Positions 32,702-43,224 of a stretch of DNA of 64,000 nucleotides are shown here, piece by piece. Positions within the stretch are counted from its first letter, which is position 1. Each line of letters begins with the position of its first letter. This DNA is from Chaenocephalus aceratus (Eukaryota; Chordata; Actinopteri; Perciformes; Channichthyidae). Position numbers and translations under genes: made by a program. A model generated the notes under the pieces. That model did no database searches. It saw nothing but the letters and a program-made list of their open reading frames with translations, and was not told where the DNA came from. The stretch spans positions 248,001-312,000 of the forward strand of contig JAMFTG010000048.1 of the NCBI GenBank assembly GCA_023974075.1, given 5' to 3'.

Positions 32702-33657
32702 AGGTCCCATGACATGGCCATTTCTACTGATCATAATTCCATTGTTGAGGTCTATTAGAATAGATTTACATACATACACCATCTCTGTATAGTCTGTGTA
32801 TTCACTCTCTGTCCTACACGGCTTGTTGGAGCTCCTGCCCCCCCCCTATGAGCCCACTGTGCTCTGATTGGTCAGCTCGCCCACTCTGTTCTGATGAGTC
32901 CACCACCGTTACAGCGGAACATCAGTGATTATGTTTCACAATGGCGTTAGTTAGCAATCAGAAAATGACACCAGTAAGGACAAACAGGTGAGAATGCTGC
33001 GTGGGGTCTGGATGCCGTTTTGAGGGGACGTTGCGGGGCTCGCTGCTCCGCCCTTTGAGGCTCGGGGAGCGGACAGTGTGAGATGGATTACTGGTGTTGT
33101 TCCCTGGTTGCTGCGTGGGGTCTGCGAGACAGCACCGCGGATGAAAACATATAAGGTTGAGTGAGTGAGTGAGTGAGTGAGTGAGTGAGTGAGTGAGTGA
33201 GTGTGTGTGTGTGTGTGGACTGCGGAGCTCTGCGGATTTGTCCATTTGGACTTCATTACGTCAGTATGCCCCAGAAGGAAAAAATGGAAAAAGAAAAATC
33301 TCCAACGAGGCGTTCTGGGGCAGCATAGATGTTACGTGCTCCGCTCCAGTCCTCCAGACCTCCTTGCGTATGCCGGATTGCTTGTGTGAGTAAACGGCTG
33401 TACTTCAATAAATGATTGTTATCAAGTACTGGTTTTTGCGTGTATTATTTGATGTTGCAGGTCTCTCCACGATTCACTACCACGGAGTAGAGGGCGGGTC
33501 GTAACATTGGACACATATTTTCTGTGTTAAGAGTTGTACTCTCTACTGGGTGTACTTTGAGGGTTTGTGACTGCAGACCGTTTGCAGAAAAAGCTACATA
33601 ACACACAAGGGGACGGGTAATAACAGGAAAAGCATTACATGGGACCTTTAACATGCA
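32702..33657. mobile_element. TTAA-type (Kolobok-like) MITE inside Tc1
   Basis: 956 bp with ends AGGTCCCATGACATG and CATTACATGGGACCT and flanking TTAA at 32,698-32,701 and 33,658-33,661. The Tc1 coding sequence continues on both sides. The inner part contains CTGATTGGTCAGCTCG, GC-rich sequence and a tetranucleotide microsatellite. A diverged relative of its left part lies at 38,300-38,430. Confidence 0.8.
33157..33217. repeat. (GAGT)n(GT)n microsatellite
   Basis: About eleven GAGT units pass directly into about nine GT units. Confidence 0.97.
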
Positions 33658-34194
33658 CTGTTCAGAGGAGACTGCGTGAATTAGGCCTTCATGGTCCAAT
33701 TGCTGCAAATATCCACGACTGAGGATGAACAACAAGAAGAAGAGAATAGTTTGGGCCAAAAAACACAAGGATTGGACATTAGGCCAGTGGAAATCTGCAC
33801 TTTGGTCTGATGAGTCCAAATTACAGATTTTTGGTTCCAACCTCCGTGTCTTTGTGAGACGCAGAGAAGGTGAGCGGATGGTTTCTGCATGAGTGGTCCC
33901 CACGTGAAGCATGGAGGAGGAGGAGGTGAGATGGTGGGGGGGGGGGGGGGGGGCTTTGCTGGTGTCACTGTTGGTGATTTATTCAGAATTCAAGGGCACC
34001 CTTAACCAGCATGGCTACCACAGCATTCTGCAGTAGCCAGAAAAATATAAATCATATTCTAGTTAATGTGTTATTTTATAGTTTTGATGTTTTCAGTATA
34101 AATCTACAAAGCAGAACCAATTTAAATGAATAAAAAACTTTGAATGAGAAGATGTGTCCGAACTTTTGAATGTGTCTAATACTAGTGTATATCT

Positions 34195-34252
34195 CTCTCA
34201 AAATATATATTATGTATATGTATATATTATGTGTATGTATATATATATATAT
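34195..34252. repeat. AT-rich microsatellite
   Basis: Imperfect (AT)n/(GTAT)n stretch lying between the Tc1 right end and the start of the LTR element. Confidence 0.85.
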
Positions 34253-34476
34253 TGTAGTGCCGAGAGATAGGGAGTCAGAGGCGGTGCAAGGAAGGTGCAA
34301 AAGGGAACTTTATTTGAGAGCAGCTAAGGTCATGTTGTCCGGTTGCAGTCCGGGAAGAAGAGAGTGAAGTCAGGAGGGCACACAACATATATAGTAAACA
34401 CATAACATTTCCGTGTGGGAAAAATAGCCCAAACTATAGTTCCATGTATGAATTATGTCCCAGTGTATTTATAGGG
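34253..34476 (-). repeat. LTR (3'), truncated, copy 1
   Basis: About 220 bp, nearly identical to 35,361-35,580. It lacks the terminal TGTGGTGACCACC stretch because of a deletion that joins it to the interior at about 34,477. Confidence 0.8.
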
Positions 34477-34936
34477 AGGAAGGAGCGCAACCCGGCTGCA
34501 GGCACACGCACAGCGGCGGGCACGAAGTCCTCAGCAGGCGTTGAGGTATCCCCGGGTAGCAAGATAGCAACCCGGCCGCAGGCAAACGCACAGCGGCGGC
34601 GGGCACGAAATCCTCGGCAAGCCCTGAGGTATCCCCGGGAGGCAAAAGCAGTCTCCCCGGGAGGAAGGAGCCGTGGACAGATGAGAGGCCAGACAGGGTC
34701 CCGGAGCGCGCCACCCATGGGCCGATGGAGCATGGGCGACGTTCGGAACTGTCGAGAAGAGACGGGATCCAGGAGTGCGCCACCCAGGCGCCGATGAAAA
34801 CATGAGTGGCGCCTGGAACAACCGCCGAGGTGGTGAAAAAAAGGTGAGTGCCCACACGAGGTCAACCGGCTGGTCGAACTTCCTATCCGGCACCGGAAAA
34901 AATTGTTCAGTCAGATGTTAACAGAAATACGTTGAC

Positions 34937-35114
34937 AGCCGTTAGCAGCTAGCCGTTAGCAGCTAGCCGTTAGCAGCTAGCCGTTAGCAGCTAGCCGTTA
35001 GCAGCTAGCCGTTAGCAGCTAGCCGTTAGCAGCTAGCCGTTAGCAGCTAGCCGTTAGCAGCTAGCCGTTAGCAGCTAGCCGTTAGCAGCTAGCCGTTAGC
35101 AGCTAGCCGTTAGC
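34937..35114. repeat. 14-bp minisatellite within the LTR element
   Basis: About 12.7 head-to-tail copies of AGCCGTTAGCAGCT, essentially perfect. The corresponding place in copy 2 (about 40,411-40,440) has only two units, so the array expanded after the copies separated. Confidence 0.95.
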
Positions 35115-35360
35115 CCACGAGGTAGCAATCGGTTTGCTGGTCGATCCAGCAGGTCGTGCATCGTCTCCCTGTTGGATGGAAGGCCGATGCGGGAATGGCG
35201 AGCAACGTCCCCAGCCATTCCGCGGGGCGCGCACCGAGACTCAGTCCGCGTGCCAGTGGCAGCCATGGACTATTCCAAAAATCGAGAAAAAAACACGAGT
35301 TTATTTTGCCGTGTTCGGGTCTGTCTCGGAAACTTCTCAAGACGTTGTCAGGGTCACCAG

Positions 35361-35594
35361 TGTAGTGCAGAGAGATAGGGAGTCAGAGGCGGTGCAAGGA
35401 AGGTGCAAAAGCGACCTTTATTTGAGAGCAGCTAAGGTCATGTTGTCCGGTTGCAGTCCGGGAAGAAGAGAGTGAAGTCAGGAGGGCACACAACATATAT
35501 AGTAAACACATAACATGTCTGTGTGGGAACAAAAGCCCCAACTGTAGTTCCATGTATGAATTATGTCCCAGTGTATTAATAGGTGGTCACCACA
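35361..35594 (-). repeat. LTR (5'), copy 1
   Basis: 234 bp, TG...CA on the minus strand. An ATAT(A) flank on both sides fits a 4-5-bp target duplication, though the flanks are AT-rich. Confidence 0.8.
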
Positions 35595-36147
35595 ATATAC
35601 AGAATATATTATAAATACATGTTGGCAATAATTGATTGATGAGATTTTACATTAATATATATTAACGTTTTAATTACTTAATGACCTTTGTACTAGTTCC
35701 CCTATTCTTTATCAAGTAACATTTTAGATGTGTTTAATTTATTATTGAACATATTTATCGATTTATTTATTTATGAATTATTCTCACGCCATTTGAATTA
35801 ATCCAAAGTATTTGTTTTTATTTGCTTTCACACATTTAAAAAGAAAAGGTGAATAAAGAAGCACATTAAAACCAAAGTATCAATGTATGTCACATTTAAC
35901 CAACTAGTGCCGACATGTATGGGTAATATTTAAATCAGTACATTAAATGGCATATTATTCAATCCATGTATGTTTATAAATATATTTATTTTGGTAGGTT
36001 TGCTCTTCCGTAATACATTTTAATTATTATAATAAAGTACATGTGTCTAATAATACGTACATACTTTTTACTTAAATAAGATAAACTTAAAGATATGAAA
36101 TGCTTTAACTTGTAATGGAGGATTTTCACAGTGTGGTGTTTGCACTT
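35595..36147. other. Zinc-finger gene intron, AT-rich unique part
   Basis: No coding sequence or known repeat seen; AT-rich intronic DNA leading to exon 1. Confidence 0.5.
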
Positions 36148-36254
36148 TTACTTACCTGCAGCAAGTGTTGTTAAAGGGTCTAAAGTGTTATTAATGTGAT
36201 AATAAAGTGTTACTGAAGAGTTTAAAGTGTTAATTAAGGGTAAAGGGAACAGAC

Positions 36255-36441
36255 CTGCTCTGTGTATCCGAAGCTGAGGCTGTAAAACAGCGTCCAGTAG
36301 CTTCTGGAGTCTCTTGTTCTCCTCTTTGGAAAGAGACAGCTCCTCCTCGAGCTCTGCTATCGTTTTTTCAAACAGAGCAAATATCTCTTCAGCAGTGAGT
36401 CGCTGCTGCTTCAACGACAGCAGCATTTGGACTTTACTCAT
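36255..36441 (-). CDS. C2H2 zinc-finger protein, exon 1
   Basis: Starts MSKVQMLLSLKQQRLTAEE, continues as a coiled-coil-like segment (ELEEELSLSKEENKRLQKLL) and ends LRIHRA plus one base, right before a GT donor at 36,254-36,253. This N-terminus, followed by a DVQQL... exon, is the standard arrangement of a large fish zinc-finger family, so it is joined here to 23,676-24,772 across an 11.5-kb intron. An in-frame upstream Met at 36,501 would add 20 residues (MTERETVCL...); I prefer MSKVQ by family comparison. The intron is filled with a Kolobok-like element, a Tc1 element and an LTR element. Confidence 0.85.
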
Positions 36442-37038
36442 GTTTCCTAGATCACCTTTCCCTGCAGACTCCGTTAAACACACCGTTTCTCTCTCCGTCA
36501 AACTCCCATTCTGACTAGCGTTGCTAACGTGTTTCCAGCTAGCATGCTAAGCTAACTCCTATAGTCCGAGGTAAACGCTCCAGAAAAAAGAGCACTGAGT
36601 CCATTAAGAGGTTTATCCAAACACAGAGATGATGGATCAGCAGAGCAGCAGCTCACACACACTTTCTCAGGAACACAGAGAGAGAACCGTAGCGACGAGA
36701 CGCCACCTCGATCCAGGTTAGAAAGAGCTGGGAACTTCACTTCCGGTGCGGTTTGAGGACGTCAAAATAAAAGCGGGAAGGATTTCTTCTTTTTGGTTTT
36801 AAGAACGATTGGCATCCGGACGTTGCCTTAACACCTACTACTGGATCAATAATAATAAAACCACTCTTTCAAAACAAAACTATTATAACTAACAGAAAAA
36901 TACTCATAAAGGAAAAAGGGAAAATAAATAAACATCATTAAGCTAAACAGGTCGCAGTGCACAAATCAAATATATGTATAGTGTTAGAAATCAAAATCAA
37001 TGTGGATATGGCGTCATTTCAATTAAATACACTACTAC
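36442..37038 (-). promoter_or_regulatory. Upstream region of the zinc-finger gene
   Basis: 5' UTR and likely promoter on the minus strand. Around 36,735-36,775 there is an ETS-like CTTCCGG/CCGGAAG core and a GACGTC element (CRE-like) in a moderately GC-rich patch, as expected for a TATA-less promoter. Further out (36,840-37,038) the DNA is AT-rich without a gene; 36,985-37,035 recurs at 41,189-41,240. Confidence 0.4.
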
Positions 37039-37269
37039 TGTAGTGCTGAGAGAAAGGGAGTCGGAGGCGGTGCAATGAAGGTGCAAAAGGGTACTTTACT
37101 TCGGAGCAGAATAGGACATCTTGTTGGGTCGCAGCCCGGGAAGACAAGAGGACAAGAAGCAAGGAGGGCACACAATATATACAGTAAGTGTTACGCCCCT
37201 CATAAAAGGGAAGAATTTTGACAAGAGACAAAGTTAGGTTTCATTCTCCGGTACTTTACTGGAGTGAGT

Positions 37270-37620
37270 CAACAAATGCAACACCTTTCAATAGCACATA
37301 CAACTTGGCTATTAACACTGTATTTCAATCATGAAACGTCTTAATTACCACAATATCAGTGATAAGATTATATAATTGACAACATATTACATATAACTGT
37401 GTCCATACACAATACACAAGATGGCGGCAAATGCAACACCTTTCAATAGCACATACAACTTGGCTATTAATACTGTATTACAATCATGAGACTCCTTAAT
37501 TACCACAATATGATTGATAAGATAACAGAACCCTCACAGAATTATTTAACTAAAATATAAAGACAACATATTACATAAAACCTTGTGCATACACAATACA
37601 CAAGATGGCGGCAAATGCGC
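37270..37620. repeat. Tandem duplication, ~165 bp unit
   Basis: Two diverged units from AAATGCAACACCTTTCAATAG to CACAAGATGGCGGC, at 37,273-37,431 and 37,428-37,615. Confidence 0.85.
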
Positions 37621-38058
37621 GCTACGCAGTGTTTGCATGGATGTATAATAAGAACTGGATACAGCGTGGGAGGCGGGGCCTCATTCATTCCTATGAGAGT
37701 TGCTCATTGGCGCATGATGATAAAATGGCCCAACTTTTGAGAGAGTGAAACGTAACAGATTACCCGGCATGCCTGAGAAGTACCCGTATGTGCACTCATA
37801 GAGCATGCGCAACTTTAACCAAAATGCTCGTTCACATCAAGCACGTCAATTTGCGTACACGTAACAGCGCCGCACGTTCATGACAGCATGGTAATGGATG
37901 TTAGTATGATGGATTTAATATTAACGAGGCGGCAGTTAGCAGCTAGCGGCTAGCTGGTAGGCTAATTATGCTAATCGTTATGTACTTATATTACGCTGTA
38001 ACAGGATCTAGTGATATCCAGGCAACAGAGCTTCATTTAGCATGAAAGAATGATTGCA

Positions 38059-38061
<3 letters not shown>

Positions 38062-38101
<40 letters not shown>
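38062..38101. repeat. (TA)n microsatellite
   Basis: About 20 uninterrupted TA units. Confidence 0.95.
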
Positions 38102-38102
<1 letters not shown>

Positions 38103-38942
38103 TTATAATAATAAGTAATATTAACCTTTTTAATACAACATTTACGGTACAAGATTTAAACATACAGCCCATGTAGTATGATAATGAATTACAGCAAACA
38201 TGTTCAATATATCCATTATTACAGCTCCGTGGGATGACAGTAAGACGATATGGGTCCGTTCTTATTGTGCATCCATGGGTAAAGATAAACGCAACTCACA
38301 TTGGTTTCTCACAGCATCTCTGTAAACTACGTGTATTCACTGAATTTCACTCTCTGCCTTTAACGGCTCGTTGTAGCTCCAATAGCTCCAGCCCCCACCC
38401 TTCCTGTGAGCACAGTGTGCACTGATTGGTCGGGACACGTAACATGAACGTGCCGGGCGGCGTGGTCCCGTGGGTTAGATGCGCGTTCATAATGCAGAGG
38501 GAAATAACTCTCAGAATAACGTTATTAGCACATTATTACAACTTGAGGAACGAATGTTTTTAATAAGGGCTATACAAGTGTTCATACTGGGTTGTTTATT
38601 TCATTTAAAAAAAATTATCCAACGATTTACAGACCACTCTTTCCCAATGTAAGTCAATGGGAAAAAGTGTTTCCGGGCCTGGCAACCAAACGGAAGTGTA
38701 GTACCGCCGTTTGGCCAGCACGAATATTTCCATCTGAGTCCGGCGCACTTCCTGGGGGCTTGAGTGCTTGTTCATGTAACCATGTAGATGTTACACATTC
38801 TCGGCTATCACACACATCAGCCCAAGCTGATCAAACGTAATAATAACACACTCAATATTTCACACAACTACTTTAAAACACTCCTTACACATGTTATGTT
38901 ATAGTTTGGCCCAATTTGTTATGGTTTTGTACTATCTACATA

Positions 38943-39187
38943 CAGGGCCGGCCCTGACCAATTTGCCGCCCTAGGCAAGATGTGTGCAACTGTATTTAGT
39001 TTCCTATCCATTTGAACATGATTTAAGTGGGGGGGGGGGGGCTCCTCTAGGGGGGTCCGGGGGCATGCAAATAAAAAATGTTTTATTTTTTTTTTTCAAT
39101 TTTTTTTTTTTTCAATTTTCGGCGCCCCCTATGGGTTGATGCGCCCTTAGCATTCGCCTCTACTGCCTATGCCGAGGGCCGGCCCTG
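38943..39187. mobile_element. hAT-type MITE, 245 bp
   Basis: Inverted ends CAGGGCCGGCCCT / AGGGCCGGCCCTG and a perfect 8-bp target duplication TCTACATA (38,935-38,942 and 39,188-39,195), diagnostic of hAT elements. The inside contains poly-G and poly-T runs and no gene. Confidence 0.9.
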
Positions 39188-40474
39188 TCTACATACCTGA
39201 TAAAAGGGAAGAATTTTGACAAGAGTCAAAATTAGGTTTCATTCTCCGGTACTTTACTCGAGTGAGGAAAGTAGCCTACCGCGAAACCCCCCAGATATGT
39301 GGGCAGAGACAAGAGCAATCGATCTCCGTCTCCTAGATCAAGGCCATCGAGTCGATCACAGTTTAACAGATCACACGTCTCCAAAACAAACACAAACAAG
39401 CGCAGACAGAATACCTTCTCATCCTTTCCAAACAATTAAACTACATTAACAAAGGTCAAAGGTAACAGTTAAAATACTGTCAATGTTACAAAAACAATCT
39501 ATTACATAAGCAACACATATGTCCGTGCGGAAACAATATCCGTAACTGTAGTTCCATGAGTGAATTATGTCATGTTATACAGTGGTCACCACACAAGCCC
39601 CCCCAGAATTCAACCATGGAGACAATCCCTGCGTCTGAGAGGAAGCACCACATGGGCCGAGGAGGGCGGGGTTGCAGGTGAGGTTCGGGCCATGGAACGG
39701 GCCGTCGGAAGGGGGCCACAGGAGAGGGTAGGGGCCCCAACGAGGGCGAGGGCATCCCCACCAGGGGCGGGCCGGAATGGGCCGTCGTAAGGGGGGCCGC
39801 AGCAGGCGTCATGGCGAATTAAGTCTTCACCCGCCAGTCGGTGAAAACCGGGTCGCTGAGCTGCAACGGGCGTGAATAACCCGGTGGTCCCCAGCAGGAA
39901 GGAGCGCTGCGCTGCCCGGCCGCAGGCGAGGGCACAGCGGCGGTGGGTACGAAGTCCTCGGGAGGAAAGAGCCGGGTCCCCGGGGGGCAGGAGCAGCACC
40001 CCCGGGAGGAAAGAGCCGTGAACAGGGGAGAGGCCAGACGGGGGGGCGTCCGAAGATGCCGTCGAGGCGAACCGTGAGCCGCGGTAAGAGGAGAGGCCAG
40101 GCAGGGTCCCGGAGCATGCCACCCACGGGCCGATGAAGGCATGGGCGACGTCCGAAACCGCCGAGGTGAAGGAAGAGGCCAGACAGGGTCCCGAAGCGCG
40201 CCACCCACGGGCCGACGAAGGCTTGGGCGACGTCCGAAACTGTCGAGGCGAGACGGGGTCCAGAAGCGCGCCACCCAGGAGGCGATGAAAGCGTGGGTGT
40301 CATCCGAAAGCCGCCGTCGAGGTGGTGAAAAGGCGAGAGGGTCCACACGAGGCCGCCCGGACAAGCTCGAAGCTCCTCTCGGGCACCAGAAAAATCTCAA
40401 AAAGGATCGATAGCCGTTAGCAGCTAGCCGTTAGCTGATGCCGTAAGCCGCAAGCTGGCAGCCATCGGTAGCTG

Positions 40475-40660
40475 CTAGCCGTCGTTAGCTAGCGCAGCCT
40501 GGACGTGCAGCCGCACGCCCTCCCGAAGAAACAGCCCCATGTGGTAGAAGTCGGGCTCTCCCCTACCCAGCAGGTCGTGCATCATCTCCGTGTAGTTGGA
40601 AGGCCCGCTGTCTTCCAGTGCCAAGACGATGCAGGAATGGCGAGTGACGTCCTCAGCCAT
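40475..40660 (-). CDS. Short ORF near the 5' LTR of copy 2
   Basis: 61 codons from MAEDVTRHSCIVLALEDSG to a stop, starting about 150 bp inside the element. Position suggests the start of a Gag-like protein; the frame can be extended upstream to 40,786. In copy 1 the region (35,110-35,220) is aligned but damaged. No Gag motif is recognised, so the role is unproven. Confidence 0.35.
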   Translation of the reverse strand: MAEDVTRHSCIVLALEDSGPSNYTEMMHDLLGRGEPDFYHMGLFLREGVRLHVQAALANDG

Positions 40661-41108
40661 TCCTCGGGTGGCGCACCGAGCCTCAGTCCGCGTGCCGGTA
40701 GCAGCCACGGACGTCTCCAACAATCTCCGGCATAACGAGAAAAACAACGCTTTTCGCCATGTTCGGGTCGGTCCCGGAAACTTCACGAGACGTTGCCAGG
40801 GTCACCAATGTAGTGCAGAGAGAAAGGGAGTCGGAGGCGGGGCAATGAAGGTGCAAAAGGGTACTTTACATCGGAGAAGTAAAGGACATGTTGTTGGGTC
40901 GCAGCCCGGGAAGACAAGAGGATGAGAAGCAAGGAGGGCACAAAATATATACAGTAAGCAACACATATGTCCGTGCGGAAACAATACCCTTAACTGTAGT
41001 TCCTTGAGTGAATTATGTCATGTTATACAGTGGTCACCACACACACCACACACACCCCCCAGAATTCAACCATGGAGACAATCCCTGCGTCTGAGAGGAA
41101 GCACCACA

Positions 41109-42034
41109 GGGGGTTGTATTTTCTACAACTCTACATGTGTACATTATACAGTACATACTACATACATAGTGATGTATATAAATACTGTTATAAATTAAAA
41201 TCAATGTTGATATGGCGTAATTTTGAATTAAATACACTATTTAATTTAAATCAGTTTTATTCTGAAAAAAACGGAAGTTCACACTAACTGTTAACTTAAC
41301 ACTTTTTTTCTGAAAATTCTTAATTTCTGGTTAGCATTAGCATGTGGCGAAATGCTACGTTTTCAAACCCTGAATCGAAGGTGAAATGACATGTGATGTT
41401 GTACACTAAACAGACTGGGATTAGCACTAATTTATTGACACTGAATAACGTTTATCAGGGAATGTTTAAATAACCACATACACCAGAATTATGTAATTTA
41501 GCAACAGAAAAAGGCAGGAATTGCATTGGACCCGCCCCCCACGACGCCGGCCAATAGGAGAAGACCTCAGATGACAACAGGAAGGGCAAGCCAATAATTG
41601 ATCTCTTCTCCCCCTGACCTGGGCTGACCGGACGCATGGGGGGAGAGCCGCCACTCGCAAATTCAACCTGATCTCACCAGAATGCGTGACTCCACCACGA
41701 CTTCTTAACACCACAATGCGTGGTGGAGTCACGAACTTTGTTACATGTACGTGTCGGCACCACAATGTAAAGTGAATGAGGCTCCTTTGTCGTGGTGCAC
41801 ACACGACATTATTTTATTTGTATTCATAATAATTTTTATTTTTCGTCAGAATGTAAAAATTACATTAGTTACGAATTTGTGTTCTCAAAAAACTGTGCAT
41901 TGTGTGTAATACAACTGTGATTTTTATTAAATTAGTTAGTTTTTAAGGAAGGCCAGAGCTTCAGCTGTGTCAAATAGATTGTTCCCTTTAGTTAACGTTA
42001 TTTAAAAGATAATGATCATGTCCCCATGTATTGT
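41109..42034. other. Unique/old-repeat region without genes
   Basis: 41,189-41,240 repeats 36,985-37,035. A 15-bp perfect inverted repeat (CGTGACTCCACCACG and its complement, 41,685-41,699 and 41,719-41,733) lies within a degraded repeat beginning CCTGATCTCACC. The rest is AT-rich; no gene seen. Confidence 0.5.
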
Positions 42035-42600
42035 ATTACGAGCGTCCATTCCCATTGGATAACAGAGAATTGTACACCCGGAAGTAAGTATTCTCCTTAC
42101 TGTCGATTGATTTTACAGTGATATCTGCACTACTCATCGACTAAAAAACACCAGATTATCCTTGTTAATTACACAACATTGATTGGTTTGAATTGTGTAC
42201 AATGCTTTTGTATTTCCCCCCTTCAATTCGGAGAAACAAAGATTTTTTTCGGAGTTTTTGGATGGCAGAAGACACTACACTACCCAGAATCCTCAGCTAT
42301 CGTTTTGGACTACACCATGTGCTTAGCTTGACAAACCCCATGATCAGTCCTCAAGCTCTTTGATTGATTGACCTCCAACTACATTCCATATGAAAAAAAA
42401 AGGTTTCGTAAAAGAGAAAATCATACTTTATTCAGCAGTGCTTGCTTTACTCTTTGAAAGTCATCACATGAATGCATAGTAATAAATGGTTTGGCTGCAT
42501 TAAATATTACACATCTGTCGTAGTTATTTATTTATCTACAGAGATCGGGCTCAGAATAGACCGGAAACTATTCTTTTACCGTTCTGTTTTAATTTCACAA
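42035..42600 (+). mobile_element. Fold-back-family repeat fragment
   Basis: 42,038-42,387 matches 20,850-21,200 and 60,930-61,735 (GAGCGTCCATTCCCATTGG onward). 42,410-42,540 matches the fold-back spacer (14,400-14,520) in reverse. A rearranged non-coding copy. Confidence 0.65.
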
Positions 42601-43224
42601 TAAAGTAGTAGTCATATTTTGTTTTGATATTATTGTTTTTTATTAACTACTAGACCGCTGGGTCATGTTAAGACCATCTGTTCTGTGTTGCTATGGGTTT
42701 TTTCCATCGCTTTTGTGTTATAAATATCAAAACAATAACAAAATAATATTCGTCGTAAACTAAACCAGAAACAGCAGTATATTTTATTTTGTTAACACTG
42801 TAAACTTTTCAGCTTTTTAACCCAAACCACCTACTGGTTAAGGCACGTTATTGCACGTTTAGAGTAATTGCAATGCAGGAAGATTGTGTTGCTTTTAACG
42901 ACTATTTAAAATGCCTTTTTCTTAATGTCTTTCATTTTTGTAAAGCACTTTTGAATGTGTTATATTTTATGAAAACATTTAAATATTAAGAGTATAAGGC
43001 AAATGTCGGCCTTATGGACAGAGTTAACGTGGGACTTGTCCTTCAAATGTACCCTTGTCCGCTCAATGGAAATGTGATGTCAACTTCCGATGCAAAGTCC
43101 CTGCCAGCGGCTGGACACATTTTACCAACTGTGCCTACACACATGCAAGACTTGGGGGTGATCTATGCATGTGTCTGAGGGTAAAATAATGGCATTCCCC
43201 CATTTTTTTTGTTATTCTGTGTTA
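42601..43224. other. AT-rich region with a LINE-tail remnant
   Basis: No gene. Around 42,910-42,960 the stretch TTCTTAATGTCTTTCATTTT with TAAAGCACTTTTGAAT is an L2-type LINE tail remnant. Confidence 0.4.

Larger units (their letters stand above)
32407..34060 (+). pseudogene. Tc1 transposase pseudogene in two pieces
   Basis: The first piece carries helix-turn-helix-region remnants (a basic start near 32,407, PPGKGRARVTSAQR-like residues near 32,563, then the region before the catalytic core). The second piece shows RRLRELGLHGP-like sequence, KKRIVWAKKHKDWT, LWSDESKLQIFGSN (a catalytic Asp) and a Gly-rich loop. Frameshifts, stops near 33,890 and a poly-G expansion disrupt it. Confidence 0.7.
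32053..34192 (+). mobile_element. Tc1-like transposon, decayed, split by a MITE
   Basis: The left end TACACTACCAGTCAAAAGTT and the right end (complement of AACTTTTGAATGTGTCTAAT ... AGTGTATA) are recognisable Tc1/mariner inverted repeats flanked by TA. The transposase runs on the plus strand at about 32,407-32,697 and 33,662-34,060. The interval 32,702-33,657 is a later insertion. A G17-type homopolymer at 33,936-33,953 and several stops mark decay. Confidence 0.82.
34253..35594 (-). mobile_element. Non-autonomous LTR retrotransposon, copy 1
   Basis: Two direct LTRs: 34,253-34,476 (incomplete) and 35,361-35,594. Read on the minus strand, the LTR starts TGTGGTGACCACC, has a TACTATATATG TATA-like box and CAAATAAAGG polyadenylation signal, and ends CACTACA. 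Just inside the 35.36-kb LTR lies TGGTGACCCTGAC, a primer-binding-site-like motif of Gypsy-type elements. The interior is GC-rich, shared with copy 2, and has no protease, RT or integrase. The 3' LTR lost its first part together with adjacent interior. Confidence 0.78.
37189..39506. mobile_element. LTR-type insertion nested in the 3' LTR of copy 2
   Basis: 2.3 kb beginning TGTTACG and ending ATTACA, flanked by a TAAG duplication (37,185-37,188 and 39,507-39,510); the uninterrupted LTR site is seen at about 40,960. Direct repeats of about 65 bp (ATAAAAGGGAAGAATTTTGAC ...) lie near both ends (37,202 and 39,203), so they may be LTR parts. The inside holds a ~165-bp tandem duplication (37,270-37,620), a diverged MITE relative (38,300-38,430), a TA repeat and a hAT MITE. 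No coding domain. Confidence 0.6.
37039..41108 (-). mobile_element. Non-autonomous LTR retrotransposon, copy 2, with nested insertions
   Basis: Relative of copy 1. The left (3') LTR runs from 37,039 and resumes after a 2.3-kb insertion, ending at about 39,593. The right (5') LTR runs 40,809-41,041. The interior 39,594-40,808 has a polypurine tract (complement of AAGCCCCCCC, about 39,594) next to the 3' LTR and the TGGTGACCCTG primer-binding-like motif next to the 5' LTR. Beyond the 5' LTR, 41,042-41,108 repeats the polypurine end of the interior, as if a further tandem copy had been removed by LTR recombination. Confidence 0.72.

Noticed and set aside
32951..33256. Frames with Thr-His or Ser-Leu-Thr-His repeats
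   Set aside because: Translation of the GAGT/GT microsatellite.
34434..34893. Long overlapping frames on both strands in GC-rich DNA
   Set aside because: Interior of the LTR element. GC-rich repeats give open frames by chance; no Gag, protease or RT motif is visible.
38590..38840. 82-codon plus-strand frame
   Set aside because: Within the nested repeat region, no domain or conserved context.
39570..40413. Frames of up to 193 codons on the minus strand
   Set aside because: Same GC-rich interior in copy 2; overlapping frames of similar length on both strands indicate composition, not coding.
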